From positions 1-7,398 of the forward strand of contig DASZOO010000086.1 in NCBI GenBank assembly GCA_035550775.1: 7,398 bases of DNA, written 5' to 3'. This document shows positions 1-6,444 of the stretch, in pieces. Under the pieces are notes generated by a model, which saw nothing but the letters and a program-made list of their open reading frames with translations, was not told the DNA's origin and did no database searches. The stretch's first letter is position 1; each line of letters begins with the position of its first letter. The translations under genes were made by a program, and so were the position numbers. Source of the DNA: JAOUEA01 sp035550775. GTDB taxonomy: Bacteria > Actinomycetota > UBA4738 > HRBIN12.

Positions 1-1
1 C

Positions 2-1387
2 TCGACGGAGCACGTGAAGCGGGCGACCTACATCGGCACCGCGATCGACCAGGGCCGCACGAGCGGCACGCTCACCGCGGCGATCGTCAACGAGGCGTGG
101 GGTGAGGGGCCGGGGGCGCAGGGACCGACGAACAGCCGCCCCCCCTACACCCCCGTCCCGTACTCCGTGCTCGCGGGCCCCGACCGAGGGCCGGCGCTGC
201 TCGATCCGGTGCGAACGACCCCCATGCACGAGCGCCACGTCGAGCGCGGGGCCGCGTTCGAGAACGTCGGCCAGTGGAAGCGTCCCTGGTACTTCCCCCT
301 TCCCGGCGAGTCGATGCACGCCGCTGTGGCGCGCGAGTGCCTCGCCGTGCGGCACACGGCCGGCGCGATGGACGCGTCGACCCTCGGAAAGATCGAGCTC
401 ACCGGTCCCGACGTGGCGATCTTCCTCGACCGGCTCTACACGAACCGCATGTCGACCCTCGCGGTGGGATCCATCAGGTACGGGCTGATGCTCGGACTCG
501 ACGGCATGGTGTTCGACGACGGCGTCGCCATGCGACTGGCCGACGACCGGTTCCTGATCACGACGACGACAGGGGGCGCCGCGAAGGTCATGGATCACGT
601 CGAGGAGTGGCTGCAGACCGAGTGGCCCGATCTGCGCGTGTACGCGACGAGCGTGACCGAGCAGTGGGCGACGATCGCGGTGAACGGCCCGCTGGCGCGC
701 GACGTGCTCGACGCGGCGGGCACCGACGTCGACCTGGGTGCGGCGTCGTTCTCGTTCATGACGTGGCGCGACGGCCACGTCGCAGGGATGCCGGCGCGCG
801 TCGCGCGGGTGAGCTTCACCGGCGAGCTCGCCTACGAGATCAACGTCCCCGGAGACCTCGGCCTCGCGATGTGGGACGCCGTGCTCGCCGCCGGCATGCC
901 GCTCGGGCTCGCGCCGTACGGCACCGAGGCGATGCACCTGCTCCGTGCCGAGAAGGGCTTCGTGATCGTCGGCCAGGACACCGACGGCACGGTGACGCCC
1001 CACGACCTCGACATGTCGTGGATCGTACGGAAGGACGACTCGGACTTCATCGGCAAGCGCTCGCTGCGGCGGCCCGACACGGTCCGGCCCGACCGGAAGC
1101 AGCTCGTCGGCCTGATGCCGGTCGACCCGACCCTCTGGCTGCCCGAGGGAGCGCAGCTCGTCTCGCCCGAGCTCGCGGGGACCTCGCCACCGGTGCCGAT
1201 GATCGGCCACGTCACGTCGAGTTACCGCAGCCCGGTGCTCGAGCGAACGTTCGCGCTCGCGATGATCACCGGCGGTCGTGATCGCATCGGCGGCCACGTC
1301 GTCTCGGCCACCCCGCGCGGTCCGGTGGAGTGCGAGGTCGTGAGGCCCGTGTTCTACGACCCGGAGGGGACACGCCGTGACGGTTGA
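2..1387 (+). CDS. soxA: Sarcosine oxidase, alpha subunit (C-terminal half, 5' end outside window)
   Basis: Partial: the frame is open to the left edge, so the GTG at 14 is an internal Val and not a start. 461 residues are visible of a family that is usually about 950-1000 residues. Visible residues 1-24 (EHVKRATYIGTA, DQGRTSG) are the end of the N-terminal dinucleotide-binding half. A linker with RPPYTPVPY follows near residue 46. The aminomethyltransferase (GcvT-like) folate domain then starts near residue 75. Recognisable blocks are MDASTLGKIELTGPD (about 123-137, with the Asp that family knowledge places at the folate site), RYGLMLGLDGMVFDDG, TTTTGGAA, TSVTEQWA, SFTGELAYEINVP and LLRAEKGFVIVGQDT. 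The C-terminal barrel ends in VFYDPEG. In the known complex, alpha holds NAD and takes the methylene group released from sarcosine onto tetrahydrofolate in the cytoplasm. It overlaps soxG by 11 nt, so the two are probably translationally coupled. The assignment is very secure; only the exact substrate is inferred. Confidence 0.95.
   Translation, partial: STEHVKRATYIGTAIDQGRTSGTLTAAIVNEAWGEGPGAQGPTNSRPPYTPVPYSVLAGPDRGPALLDPVRTTPMHERHVERGAAFENVGQWKRPWYFPLPGESMHAAVARECLAVRHTAGAMDASTLGKIELTGPDVAIFLDRLYTNRMSTLAVGSIRYGLMLGLDGMVFDDGVAMRLADDRFLITTTTGGAAKVMDHVEEWLQTEWPDLRVYATSVTEQWATIAVNGPLARDVLDAAGTDVDLGAASFSFMTWRDGHVAGMPARVARVSFTGELAYEINVPGDLGLAMWDAVLAAGMPLGLAPYGTEAMHLLRAEKGFVIVGQDTDGTVTPHDLDMSWIVRKDDSDFIGKRSLRRPDTVRPDRKQLVGLMPVDPTLWLPEGAQLVSPELAGTSPPVPMIGHVTSSYRSPVLERTFALAMITGGRDRIGGHVVSATPRGPVECEVVRPVFYDPEGTRRDG
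1363..1369 (+). promoter_or_regulatory. Shine-Dalgarno of soxG, inside the soxA 3' end
   Basis: GGAGGGG lies 7 nt before the GTG at 1377. It is within the last codons of soxA, encoding part of its DPEGT tail. The good match and spacing fix the soxG start and fit an operon with coupled translation. Confidence 0.75.
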
Positions 1388-1931
1388 GGCCTTCGCCCGA
1401 GATCCGCTCGCATCACGGGCCTCCGACCTCGCCGGCGTGGCCGAGCGCACCGGAGGCCGCGTCACGGTCGAGCACGTGCCGTTCCTGGCACAGGTCTCGT
1501 TGCGGCTCGACCCCTCGCTGGTCGACCGCGCGCCGTTCCCGCTGCCCCTCGAGCCGAACACGGTGTGGGACGACGGGTCACGCGCGGCGCTGTGGCTCGG
1601 GCCCGACGAGTGGCTGGTGCTCGGACCTCCGCACGCGGGGAGACGGATCGTCGCCGAGCTCGAGGCTGCGCTCGAGGGCTTGCATCGTTCGGTCGTCGAT
1701 GTCAGCGCGAACCGGGTCGCGATCGAGCTCGGCGGACCCGACCGGATGACCCTGCTCGCGAGCGGCTGCCCGCTCGACCTCCACCCGCGCACGTGGCGGA
1801 GCGGGATGTGTGCGCAGACGCTGTTCGCGAAGGCACCCGTGATCCTGCACGAGCGAGCCGAGTCGACCGGGCTGCTGGTGCGTCCCTCGTTCGCCGACTA
1901 CGTCGTCGACCGGCTCCTCGTGGCCGTGTGA
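1377..1931 (+). CDS. soxG: Sarcosine oxidase, gamma subunit
   Basis: 184 residues, close to the usual length of about 200 for SoxG. The gamma subunit is a small GcvT-fold-like protein without its own cofactor that completes the heterotetramer and contacts alpha. Family blocks in order are VPFLAQVSLRLDP (about 36-48), NTVWDDGSRAALWLGPDEWLVLGPP (about 61-85, the strongest signature), VVDVSANRVAIELGGPDR (about 106-123), GCPLDLHPRTW and CAQTLFAKAPVILHE (about 130-160), and VRPSFADYVVDRLL near the end. The GTG start is chosen from the GGAGGGG site 7 nt upstream and the 11-nt overlap with soxA, as in other soxAG pairs. Its last 34 nt overlap the 3' end of the convergent MFS gene. No folate formyltransferase gene (purU) or other one-carbon gene follows, so this sox operon ends here. 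Confidence 0.93.
   Translation: MTVEAFARDPLASRASDLAGVAERTGGRVTVEHVPFLAQVSLRLDPSLVDRAPFPLPLEPNTVWDDGSRAALWLGPDEWLVLGPPHAGRRIVAELEAALEGLHRSVVDVSANRVAIELGGPDRMTLLASGCPLDLHPRTWRSGMCAQTLFAKAPVILHERAESTGLLVRPSFADYVVDRLLVAV
1898..1931. other. Tail-to-tail coding overlap of soxG and the MFS gene
   Basis: soxG ends with TGA at 1929-1931 (+), while the MFS gene ends with TAG at 1900-1898 (-). The two coding regions therefore share 34 nt on opposite strands. I see no GC-rich hairpin with a T-tract in or next to this segment on either strand, so both transcripts are expected to run into the opposing gene. Confidence 0.85.
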
Positions 1932-3550
1932 TCCTCGGGCTCGGTCGATCCAGGCTGGCGATCGGGGATACGCCCGCTGAAGAAGAGCGCCACGAGCGCG
2001 ATGCCCGCGAGCACGATCAGCGCCACCCGGAGGCCGTCGATCCGCGCCTGCTGGTTCACGTCGACGACGGCCTCGGCCGTCGCCCCCGTCACACCGGCAT
2101 CGTCGAGCGCGGTCTGCAGCTGTGCGTCGGAAACGAACGGGGCGCCCGCGGCGAGCTGCACGTTCGCCTGGTTCACGACGTCGTCGGGCACGTCGGGGTT
2201 CGCCTCGATGCCGGCGAGGAACGACGCGGTGAGCGCCGCGATCAGCAGCGATCCGGCGAGAGCGGTCCCGATCGAGGCCCCGAGGTTCGTGGCCGTGTTC
2301 TGCAGGCCTCCGACCTCGGGGCTGCGGTCGTCGGGGACCGACGAGACGGTGACCGCCCCGAGCTGCGACGACAGGGCGCCGATGCCGGCTCCCACGAGCA
2401 GCAGCGGTCCGGTCACGATCGCGGCATCGGCGTCGGCGTCCATCGCCGCGAACAGCACGACGATGCCGACGAACATGGCGAACAGCCCGAAGCGGACGAC
2501 CCGGCGCGGCGAGGCCTGGGGAAGGAACCGCGGCACCCCGGCCGCGAACAACAGCAACGTCACCGACAACGGCAGGATCCGCACCCCGGTATCGATCGCC
2601 GACAGACCGAGCGAGACCGAGAGGTACAGCGGTATCGCGAAGAACAGGCCCGCCTGCACCAGGTACTGGAAGAAGAACATCGAGAGCCCACCGGTCAGTT
2701 GGTGCACGCGGAAGAGCCCGAGGGTCACGAGCGGCTCACCGCCTCGCTGTTCCACGCGGCGCTCCCAGAGCACGAAGGCCCACAGCACGAGCCCGCCGCC
2801 GAGCACCAGCCAGACGACCGGCGACAGCCCGACCCAGGACGGGCCGCCCGGCTTCGGCAGGAACCACCCGTAGATCGACGAGCGGAGCACGCCGAACACG
2901 GCGAGGCCGAGACCCGCGGCGGCGAGCAGGGCGCCCACGACGTCGATGTGAGCGCGCTCGTCGGCCGGCGCGTCCTGCACGCGGCGGGCGAGCGCGAGGA
3001 TCCCGATGACGACGACGACCTCGCCGGCGAAGACGTATCGCCACGAGGCGTACGTGGTCGCGAGCCCGCCGATCAGCGGCCCCGCGGCGATCGCGATCGC
3101 GCCCGCCGCCATCACCAGGCCGTACGCACGCGGGCGCTCGGCCGGACCGAAGTTGCCGGCCACCAGCGCGACGATCGCCGGCATGATCAGCGCCGCGCCG
3201 ACGCCTTCGAGCACGGACCATCCGACGATCAAGACCCCGAGGCTCGGCGCGAGCGCGGTCGTGAGCGATCCCGTGCCGTAGATCGCACATCCGATCGCGA
3301 ACGCCCGCCGGCGGCCGACGATCGAGCCGACCTTGCCGCCGGTGATCATGCACATCGCCATCACGAGCGTGTAGAGCGTGATCGCGGTCTGGATGCCCGT
3401 GACGGTGGTGCCGACGTCGGCGGCCACGGTCGAGATCGACACGTTCATCACCGAGCTGTCGAGCATCATCAGGAACTGCCCCGACGCCAGGGTCACCAGG
3501 ACCAAGCTCGATCCCGCTGCCCCTGCCTTCGTGCCCACGCCCATCGTCAT
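1898..3550 (-). CDS. MFS transporter, DHA2 (14-TM EmrB/QacA) type, second of a tandem pair
   Basis: 550 residues, an integral membrane protein with about 14 hydrophobic segments. It is probably a proton-coupled drug/metabolite antiporter. TM1 contains MLDSSVMNVSI (29-39), the family's D1 motif with the acidic residue Asp31. Motif A lies at 72-82 (GKVGSIVGRRR), but the usual Asp is Ser76. Motif C, the antiporter signature, is at 150-162 (AIAIAAGPLIGG). TM13 begins near GGLQNTATNLGASIGTALAG. About 60 polar residues (445-505, including FVSDAQLQTALDDAGV) separate TM13 and TM14. The tail after TM14 is short and polar. The ATG at 3550 is 12 nt downstream of the first transporter's stop, with only a weak GGCGG-like site; the ATG at 3544 is an alternative. 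It is clearly a paralog of its neighbour. The substrate cannot be read from sequence. Family members mostly export, but the operon link to an amine oxidase leaves import or export of an N-methyl compound open. Confidence 0.88.
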   Translation of the reverse strand: MTMGVGTKAGAAGSSLVLVTLASGQFLMMLDSSVMNVSISTVAADVGTTVTGIQTAITLYTLVMAMCMITGGKVGSIVGRRRAFAIGCAIYGTGSLTTALAPSLGVLIVGWSVLEGVGAALIMPAIVALVAGNFGPAERPRAYGLVMAAGAIAIAAGPLIGGLATTYASWRYVFAGEVVVVIGILALARRVQDAPADERAHIDVVGALLAAAGLGLAVFGVLRSSIYGWFLPKPGGPSWVGLSPVVWLVLGGGLVLWAFVLWERRVEQRGGEPLVTLGLFRVHQLTGGLSMFFFQYLVQAGLFFAIPLYLSVSLGLSAIDTGVRILPLSVTLLLFAAGVPRFLPQASPRRVVRFGLFAMFVGIVVLFAAMDADADAAIVTGPLLLVGAGIGALSSQLGAVTVSSVPDDRSPEVGGLQNTATNLGASIGTALAGSLLIAALTASFLAGIEANPDVPDDVVNQANVQLAAGAPFVSDAQLQTALDDAGVTGATAEAVVDVNQQARIDGLRVALIVLAGIALVALFFSGRIPDRQPGSTEPEDHTATRSRSTT

Positions 3551-3562
3551 GACCGCCGGATG

Positions 3563-5149
3563 CTATCCGCCCAGCACGTGGTCCGCCGCGCCGGAGGGCT
3601 CAGGTTCCGGCAGCCGGACCATGCGGAACGCGTTCGCCGACCCGAGGAGTCCGGCGATCAGAGGCACGAGGAGCGCGATCTGGAGCGCGAAGGGGCGTGC
3701 CTCGGTGTTGATGCGGACGATCTCGGCCTGCGTGCCCGGTGGCTGACCGATCAGGATCTCCTCGAGCTGAGTGTTCGTCATCAGCTCGGCGTCGTCCTCC
3801 AGCGCGGTCGCGACCTGCTCCTGCTCGACCCCCGACAGCACCTCGCTCGACCGTGCGAGCTCCGTGAACGCGATCGACAGCGTCGCCAGCATGATCGCGC
3901 CCGCGAACGCGAGCCCGAACGAGAGCCCGAACGAACCGGACGCCGAGTTCACGCCGGCGGCCTCGCTCACGTGTTCCTCGTCGACCGGGGCGAGTGTGTA
4001 GTTGTTGAGCTGCGAGACGAGCAGGCCTAGTCCCGTGCCCATCACGATCAGCGGGATCGAGAGCCACCACCCCGTCGACGCACGGGGAACGACCGCGATC
4101 ACCCCGAGCACACCGACCGACACGAGCAGAAATCCTGCTCGGACGATCACGCTCGGCCGTCGGTCGCCCGCCCGTCGACCGGACAGCATCGCGACCGCGA
4201 ACATGCTGAGCGACAGTGGTGCGATCGACAGACCCGCCTGGAGCGCGTCGTACTCGAGCACCATCTGCAGGAAGATCGGCAGCGCGATCATCGTGCCACC
4301 GAGCGCGATCTGCTGGAGCATCTGCTGGGAGATCCCTAGACGGAAGGGCTTCGAGGCGAACAGGCCGGGGTCGAGCAGGGCGGGTCGCGCCAGGCGCTTG
4401 CGCCGCACGAGCCACGCGGCGAGGAGCCCGAGCGAGGCGAGGCCGACCACGATCAGGGCACCGACGCGCTCCCCGCCCTCCTGCCACACGAGGATCCCGA
4501 GCACCACGCCCCCCATGCCGAAGATCGACAGCGCCGCCCCGACGACGTCGACCCCGCGGGGTCCGGTGTACGGGACGTCGCGCACGAGCTTCACCCCCGA
4601 CAGCACGACCGCGATGATCACGACCTCGAGCGCGAACCCGACCCGCCACGAGAGGAAGGTCGTGATGAACCCGCCGAGCAGGGGGCCGACCGCCGCGGCG
4701 ATCGCCGCCGCGGCCCCCACCAACGCGTAGACCCGCCGCCGCGCCGCGCCCTCGAAGTTCCCGTGGATCAGCGACTGCATCGCCGGCAGCAGGAGCGACG
4801 CGCCGATGCCGCCGATCACGGCCCAGAACACGATGATCGCGGTGAGGTCCTGGGCCACGGTCATCGCCAGGGCCCCGACCGCGTAGCCGAACAGGCCGAG
4901 GATGTAGGCGCGCTTGCGGCCGAACAGGTCGCCGAACTTGCTCCCGAGCAGGATGAAGGCGGCGGAGACGAGCGCCTCGAGCGCGATCGCCGATTGCACG
5001 CCGCTCACGGTCGTATCGAGGTCGCGGACGACCGCCGAGATCGACACGTTCATCAACGAGGTGTCGACGACGAGCACGAACATCGCCATCGCGAGCAGGA
5101 TCGCGAGGCGTCGGCTGCCCGACGCGACGAGTGGATCGACGCTCGACAT
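3563..5149 (-). CDS. MFS transporter, DHA2 (14-TM EmrB/QacA) type, first of a tandem pair
   Basis: 528 residues, about 14 TM segments, in the cytoplasmic membrane. The N-terminus is short and polar. TM1 holds VVDTSLMNVSI (28-38, Asp29). Motif A (70-80, KFGDLFGRKR) is intact, with Asp74. Motif C is at 149-160 (AIAAAVGPLLGG). Further family blocks are GGIGASLLLPAMQSL (TM4) and NSASGSFGLSFGLAFAG (TM13, about 401-417). Like its partner it has a long polar segment between TM13 and TM14 (about 430-486, with MTNTQLEEILIG and TEARPFALQ). The ATG at 5149 gives an N-terminus ending just before TM1. There is no convincing Shine-Dalgarno in the 45 nt after soxB (5150-5194), and no in-frame alternative start there. 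The nearest GGAGG is about 35 nt away, so expression may rely on read-through from the oxidase genes. The family assignment is strong; the substrate is unknown. Confidence 0.88.
   Translation of the reverse strand: MSSVDPLVASGSRRLAILLAMAMFVLVVDTSLMNVSISAVVRDLDTTVSGVQSAIALEALVSAAFILLGSKFGDLFGRKRAYILGLFGYAVGALAMTVAQDLTAIIVFWAVIGGIGASLLLPAMQSLIHGNFEGAARRRVYALVGAAAAIAAAVGPLLGGFITTFLSWRVGFALEVVIIAVVLSGVKLVRDVPYTGPRGVDVVGAALSIFGMGGVVLGILVWQEGGERVGALIVVGLASLGLLAAWLVRRKRLARPALLDPGLFASKPFRLGISQQMLQQIALGGTMIALPIFLQMVLEYDALQAGLSIAPLSLSMFAVAMLSGRRAGDRRPSVIVRAGFLLVSVGVLGVIAVVPRASTGWWLSIPLIVMGTGLGLLVSQLNNYTLAPVDEEHVSEAAGVNSASGSFGLSFGLAFAGAIMLATLSIAFTELARSSEVLSGVEQEQVATALEDDAELMTNTQLEEILIGQPPGTQAEIVRINTEARPFALQIALLVPLIAGLLGSANAFRMVRLPEPEPSGAADHVLGG
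3911..3934. repeat. 12-bp direct repeat, two adjacent copies, inside MFS TM13
   Basis: GAGCCCGAACGA occurs twice back to back without mismatch. On the - strand it encodes the doubled SFGL-SFGL segment of TM13 (residues 407-414) in frame. A GSFGLSFGLA-like stretch is, as far as I recall, common in related transporters, so this may be old protein sequence with shared codons and not a recent duplication. Confidence 0.6.
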
Positions 5150-5194
5150 CGCCGAATCATCGACGCGACCGCTACCCCGCGCAAGCCTCCGCCG

Positions 5195-6406
5195 CTACCG
5201 GTGCGTGCCGGCGCTCGCCGCGTCGGGCACCATGCGATCGCTGCGGAACCGATCGGGGCCGAACGGCGCGATCAACGGATCGACCCGTCCGGTCGCGAGC
5301 AGCTCGGCCATGGACCGGCCGAAGATCGGTGCGCCCTTGAACCCCCAGGTTCCCATGCCCGACATCAGGAAGAAGTTCCGCACCTCGCTCTCGCCGAGCA
5401 GCGGCGAGGAGTCGGGCGTCATGTCGCAGAGCCCGGCCCACTGGCGCATCAAGCGGGCCTTCGCCATGAACGGGAGCAGTTGGATCGTGCGCTTCGCGGC
5501 CTCAGCCGCGAAGCCGAACGTCGAGCGCGTCGAGTAGGTGTTGTAGGGAAGCGTCTCCGCCCCCACGACGAGCTCCCCACGCGCCGTCTGCTGTGTGTAC
5601 ACGTACAGGTCCATCGAGGAGACGAGCCCCCACAGCACCGGGGTGTACGCCTCGGTGACGAACGCTTGCAGCGCCATCGTCTCGATCGGCAGGTGCACAC
5701 CGGCCATGCGCGCGAGCACGCTCGACCATCCGGCGACCGCGCCCACGACCCGGCCAGCTGCGACCGGACCGCGGTCGGTGACCACCCCTCGGCACTCGCC
5801 GCCGGCCACGTCGACGCCGACCACCTCGACGCCCTCGTGGATCTCGACGCCACGGCGGCTCGCCGCGCTCGCGTACCCCCACACCACCGAGTCGTGGCGG
5901 GCGAAGGCACCTGGAGGGTGGTACGAGGCTCCGATCACCGGCAGCTCCCCGCCGGCGGTGAGATCGACGAGCGGGCACACATCGAGCACCTGCTCGGGCG
6001 TGAGGATCTCGGTGTCGACGCCGTAGTGGCGGTGCAGCAGCACCTTCTCGCGTTCCACTTGCAGGGTGTCGATCGAGTGGCAGAGGTCGAGGTTCCCCTG
6101 AGTGCTGAACAAGACGTTGAAGTCCAACTCCTGCGAGAGCGTGCGGTACATGCCGAGGCTCGTCGCGTACAGCGGCACCGTCTCGGGGGTGTTGTAGGTG
6201 GCGCGCACGACCTGGGTGTTCCTGCCGCTGCCGCCGCTGCCGATGTACGACCGTTCGAGCACCGCGACGTCGCGGATGCCGTGGTACTCGGCCAGGTGGA
6301 ACGCGAGCGAGAGCCCGTTGACGCCCCCTCCCACGATCACGACGTCGTACCGCGGCTTCAGGTCGCGCCTGGTGAGGAACTCCCGATGTCTGAGCAGACC
6401 GCTCAT
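5195..6406 (-). CDS. soxB: Sarcosine oxidase beta-subunit-like FAD-dependent amine oxidase
   Basis: 403 residues from the ATG at 6406, the usual SoxB length. This subunit carries FAD and, in the family, covalent FMN; it oxidises N-methyl amines and passes electrons to O2. The Rossmann FAD-binding motif DVVIVGGGVNGLSLAFHLAE is at 21-40. GSGGSGRNTQVVRATY (57-72) corresponds to the family's GNTGRNT block. FARHDSVVWGYASAASRRG (168-186) includes His171, which by position and context matches the histidine that binds FMN. AVAGWSSVLARMAGVHLPIE, GELVVGAETLPYNTY and MTPDSSPLLG follow, then the C-terminal cofactor motif MSGMGTWGFKGAP (348-360). The start is chosen because upstream in-frame ATGs, as far as 6484, would add a non-homologous tail overlapping the gamma gene. 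This ATG also has GGGAG 11 nt upstream and sits in an ATGA junction. The gene is a paralog separate from the soxB expected left of the window; its substrate may not be sarcosine. Confidence 0.9.
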   Translation of the reverse strand: MSGLLRHREFLTRRDLKPRYDVVIVGGGVNGLSLAFHLAEYHGIRDVAVLERSYIGSGGSGRNTQVVRATYNTPETVPLYATSLGMYRTLSQELDFNVLFSTQGNLDLCHSIDTLQVEREKVLLHRHYGVDTEILTPEQVLDVCPLVDLTAGGELPVIGASYHPPGAFARHDSVVWGYASAASRRGVEIHEGVEVVGVDVAGGECRGVVTDRGPVAAGRVVGAVAGWSSVLARMAGVHLPIETMALQAFVTEAYTPVLWGLVSSMDLYVYTQQTARGELVVGAETLPYNTYSTRSTFGFAAEAAKRTIQLLPFMAKARLMRQWAGLCDMTPDSSPLLGESEVRNFFLMSGMGTWGFKGAPIFGRSMAELLATGRVDPLIAPFGPDRFRSDRMVPDAASAGTHR

Positions 6407-6444
6407 CTCGTGAGGAACTCCCGATGTCTGGGCAGACCGCTCAT
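6403..6444 (-). other. 13-codon mini-ORF between the gamma-like and soxB-like genes
   Basis: Created by the 38-bp duplication. ATG at 6444 overlaps the gamma gene's TGA (6443-6441) as ATGA. The mini-ORF reads MSGLPRHREFLTR and ends in TGA at 6405-6403, which overlaps the soxB-like ATG at 6406, again as ATGA. Its sequence is nearly the N-terminus of the soxB-like protein (MSGLLRHREFLTR), so it is a duplicated relic of that start and not an independent gene. It could pass ribosomes from the gamma gene to the soxB-like gene by coupled termination-reinitiation. Whether the peptide is made or matters is unknown. Confidence 0.4.
6418..6422 (-). promoter_or_regulatory. Probable ribosome binding site of the soxB-like gene, within the repeat
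   Basis: GGGAG on the - strand, 11 nt before the ATG at 6406, slightly longer than ideal. It sits in the upstream copy of the 38-bp duplication. The corresponding place before the ATG at 6444 reads GGGGG (6455-6459), so both start sites have a G-rich element at nearly the same distance. Confidence 0.45.

Noticed and set aside
1932..1980. Possible terminator after soxG
   Set aside because: Short GATC and CTCGG elements recur, but they form no stable hairpin and no T-tract follows. The region is coding on the - strand.
1565..4030. Very long open frame (821 codons, + strand) running antisense to both MFS genes
   Set aside because: It starts inside soxG, is extremely rich in Arg, Asp, His and Gly, and has no recognisable domain. 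This is the usual mirror of GC-biased third positions in the real - strand genes.
5150..5194. Possible promoter or attenuator between the soxB-like gene and the first MFS gene
   Set aside because: 45 GC-rich bases with no recognisable -35/-10 pair, hairpin or ribosome site near the ATG. A 4-codon ATG frame at 5160 ending in TGA seems to be chance.
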